This document shows positions 5,881-6,954 of a stretch of DNA of 6,954 nt, in pieces. Position 1 is the stretch's first letter; every line of letters starts with the position of its first letter. Origin of the DNA: Bacteroidales bacterium UBA5621 (lineage in GTDB: Bacteria; Bacteroidota; Bacteroidia; Bacteroidales; VadinHA17); the NCBI GenBank assembly GCA_002424525.1, contig DIKJ01000096.1, forward strand, positions 1 to 6,954, written 5' to 3'. The position numbers were made by a program, and so were the translations under genes. The notes beneath the pieces were generated by a model that ran no database searches, was not told the origin of the DNA, and worked only from the letters and a program-made list of their open reading frames with translations.

Positions 5881-6954
5881 TCACTCCGCTTCACACACTA
5901 CCCTGAACCCTACATCTATGCAATCAGAATACCACCAGATGCTCTTGGGTATCTGCGGATCGGTCACCAGCCAGGCGGTCGTCTTGGTAAAATCACGGGC
6001 CGCGCTGCGGACATCCTTCGCATCGCTGCGGAAAGAGCCTCCGCGGATAACATGCTCACGCCCTCTCAACGGCCCCATAGGATTAACAAGAACCGCAGTG
6101 TCTGCCTTATACGCATCAGCAGAATAGTAGTCAAGGCAAAACTCCCATACGTTCCCCGACATGTTAAGCAACCCCAACGGATTGGGCCTGACAAACGATG
6201 GCTCCTGTGTACGCGAAGAGCTGTTTAGCGCATAGACAACCCTGGAGGCAATGCCCGCGGTATCAGGTTTTATCAGCCTCTTAAGAAAGCCCTCCGAAGA
6301 GAATCGCTTCGGGTTGCCCTCAAAGAAATAGGGCGTTTCAGTACCTCCGCGGCAGGCATACTCCCATTCAGCTTCAGTGGGCAGACGGTATCTCTTGCCC
6401 GTCACCTGCGAGAGCCACTGGCAATAAACACTGGCAGCATGCCACGTCATGGTGATAGCAGGACGTGAACCCTTGCCCCACCCCTGATCCGGAGCTCCCC
6501 ACGGTGGCGTGGCCCCCGAGATGGCATCCGCATCCTTAGCACTTACCTTCTGTCCCTCGGTCCTCCCCTGGGAACCGGTGGCCCGGAAAAAGGCCAGATA
6601 CTCATCCCACGTAACCTCTACCTTCCCCATCCAGAAATCCGATACCGCGACTTCACGCACCGGACCCTCATCTTCATCCCTCATCGGCTCGCTCTCAGGG
6701 CTCCCCATGCGGAAACTGCCGCCACGGACAGCTATCATATCAAACGAAACACCCGAGCCCGGTATCATCTCCATGTAATCCTCAAAACGCTCTACCTTCG
6801 CCGGCTCAGTATAAATAATCTGGTCTGCCGTAACCGTAACACCAAAATCAGTGTTGCTCGCATGAAGAGCATCCCTGTCATAATGACCAACATTAAGATG
6901 GCAGTTGATGCAGTTGACAGGCTCCTTGCTTATCGTGTAGAAATAGTGAGCATT
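5881..6954 (-). CDS. c-type heme (NapC/NirT-like) and SUMF1 domain fusion protein, N-terminus cut by window edge
   Basis: The frame is open from the right edge to TGA at 5881, giving 357 visible residues. The ATG at 6774 is only an internal methionine, because coding-quality sequence continues 60 codons upstream. Visible residues 9-24 read SKEPVNCINCHLNVGH, with a CxxCH heme-attachment motif (C15, C18, H19). Its setting resembles NapC/NirT-type cytochromes, which take electrons from membrane quinols. From about residue 72 a SUMF1/FGE-like domain follows: RGGSFRMGSPE (77-87), TWDEYLAFF, LPTEAEWEYACRGG (201-214), LNMSGNVWEF (273-282), HVIRGGSFRS (321-330) and a final VGFRVV. The cysteine pair of true formylglycine-generating enzymes is absent after RGGSF (Ser at the first position), so sulfatase maturation is unlikely. 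Heme attachment requires an extracytoplasmic location. How many hemes lie upstream is unknown. It may be co-transcribed with the oxidoreductases across the repeat array, but that is uncertain. Confidence 0.85.
   Translation of the reverse strand, partial: NAHYFYTISKEPVNCINCHLNVGHYDRDALHASNTDFGVTVTADQIIYTEPAKVERFEDYMEMIPGSGVSFDMIAVRGGSFRMGSPESEPMRDEDEGPVREVAVSDFWMGKVEVTWDEYLAFFRATGSQGRTEGQKVSAKDADAISGATPPWGAPDQGWGKGSRPAITMTWHAASVYCQWLSQVTGKRYRLPTEAEWEYACRGGTETPYFFEGNPKRFSSEGFLKRLIKPDTAGIASRVVYALNSSSRTQEPSFVRPNPLGLLNMSGNVWEFCLDYYSADAYKADTAVLVNPMGPLRGREHVIRGGSFRSDAKDVRSAARDFTKTTAWLVTDPQIPKSIWWYSDCIDVGFRVVCEAE

Noticed and set aside
5419..6127. Two plus-strand open frames (5419-5877 and 5771-6127) containing repeated LYALRST/LYALRFT peptide units
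   Set aside because: The peptide repeats are just the 7-bp array read on the plus strand, which happens to have no stops in any frame. The rest lies antisense to clear genes.
6772..6774. ATG at 6774 as the start of the SUMF1 gene
   Set aside because: The frame is open for 60 more codons to the window edge and encodes a recognisable heme motif; no ribosome-binding site precedes this ATG (upstream codons read GAG-GAT-TAC).

Overview
The window looks like a piece of a Bacteroidota genome, probably an uncultured relative of the Bacteroidales or Marinilabiliales. This is inferred from protein style: exported Gfo/Idh/MocA oxidoreductases, a ThuA-type lipoprotein, a SUMF1-domain protein, weak or absent Shine-Dalgarno sequences before most starts, and AT-rich short spacers. 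No rRNA, tRNA or other direct taxonomic marker is present. All six genes lie on the minus strand, so transcription runs from the right edge to the left edge. Both edge genes are cut by the window.

Layout in the direction of transcription: (1) 6954-5881, the C-terminal 357 residues of a protein with a c-type heme motif (CINCH) followed by a SUMF1/formylglycine-generating-enzyme-like domain. (2) 5876-5782, a tandem array of a 7-bp unit in the gap, followed by a small AT-rich inverted repeat that touches the next start codon. (3) 5759-4419, a Gfo/Idh/MocA oxidoreductase with a twin-arginine signal and a lipobox. (4) 4374-3061, a second Gfo/Idh/MocA oxidoreductase with a textbook twin-arginine signal. 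(5) 3048-1837, a ThuA-like putative lipoprotein with a helical, HEAT-like tail. (6) 1825-893, a GT2 polyprenyl-phosphate glycosyltransferase. (7) 896-1, the N-terminal 298 residues of a GT-C (GT39/PMT-like) membrane glycosyltransferase, overlapping its upstream neighbour by 4 bp.

Spacers from gene 3 to gene 7 are 44, 12, 11 and -4 bp, so these five genes are likely one operon. The first three of them, with the heme/SUMF1 gene upstream, look like an extracytoplasmic carbohydrate-oxidation module. Gfo/Idh/MocA plus ThuA resembles the ThuA/ThuB keto-sugar pairing known from trehalose catabolism in rhizobia. The last two form a classic pair in which a GT2 enzyme makes a lipid-linked sugar and a GT-C enzyme transfers it outside the cytoplasmic membrane. 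The substrate cannot be read from the sequence.

The most interesting points are the heme-SUMF1 fusion, whose obvious internal ATG hides the cytochrome part; the apparent loss of the FGE catalytic cysteines in that domain; the heptanucleotide array between this gene and the oxidoreductases; and two NAD(P)-fold enzymes that both appear to be exported.
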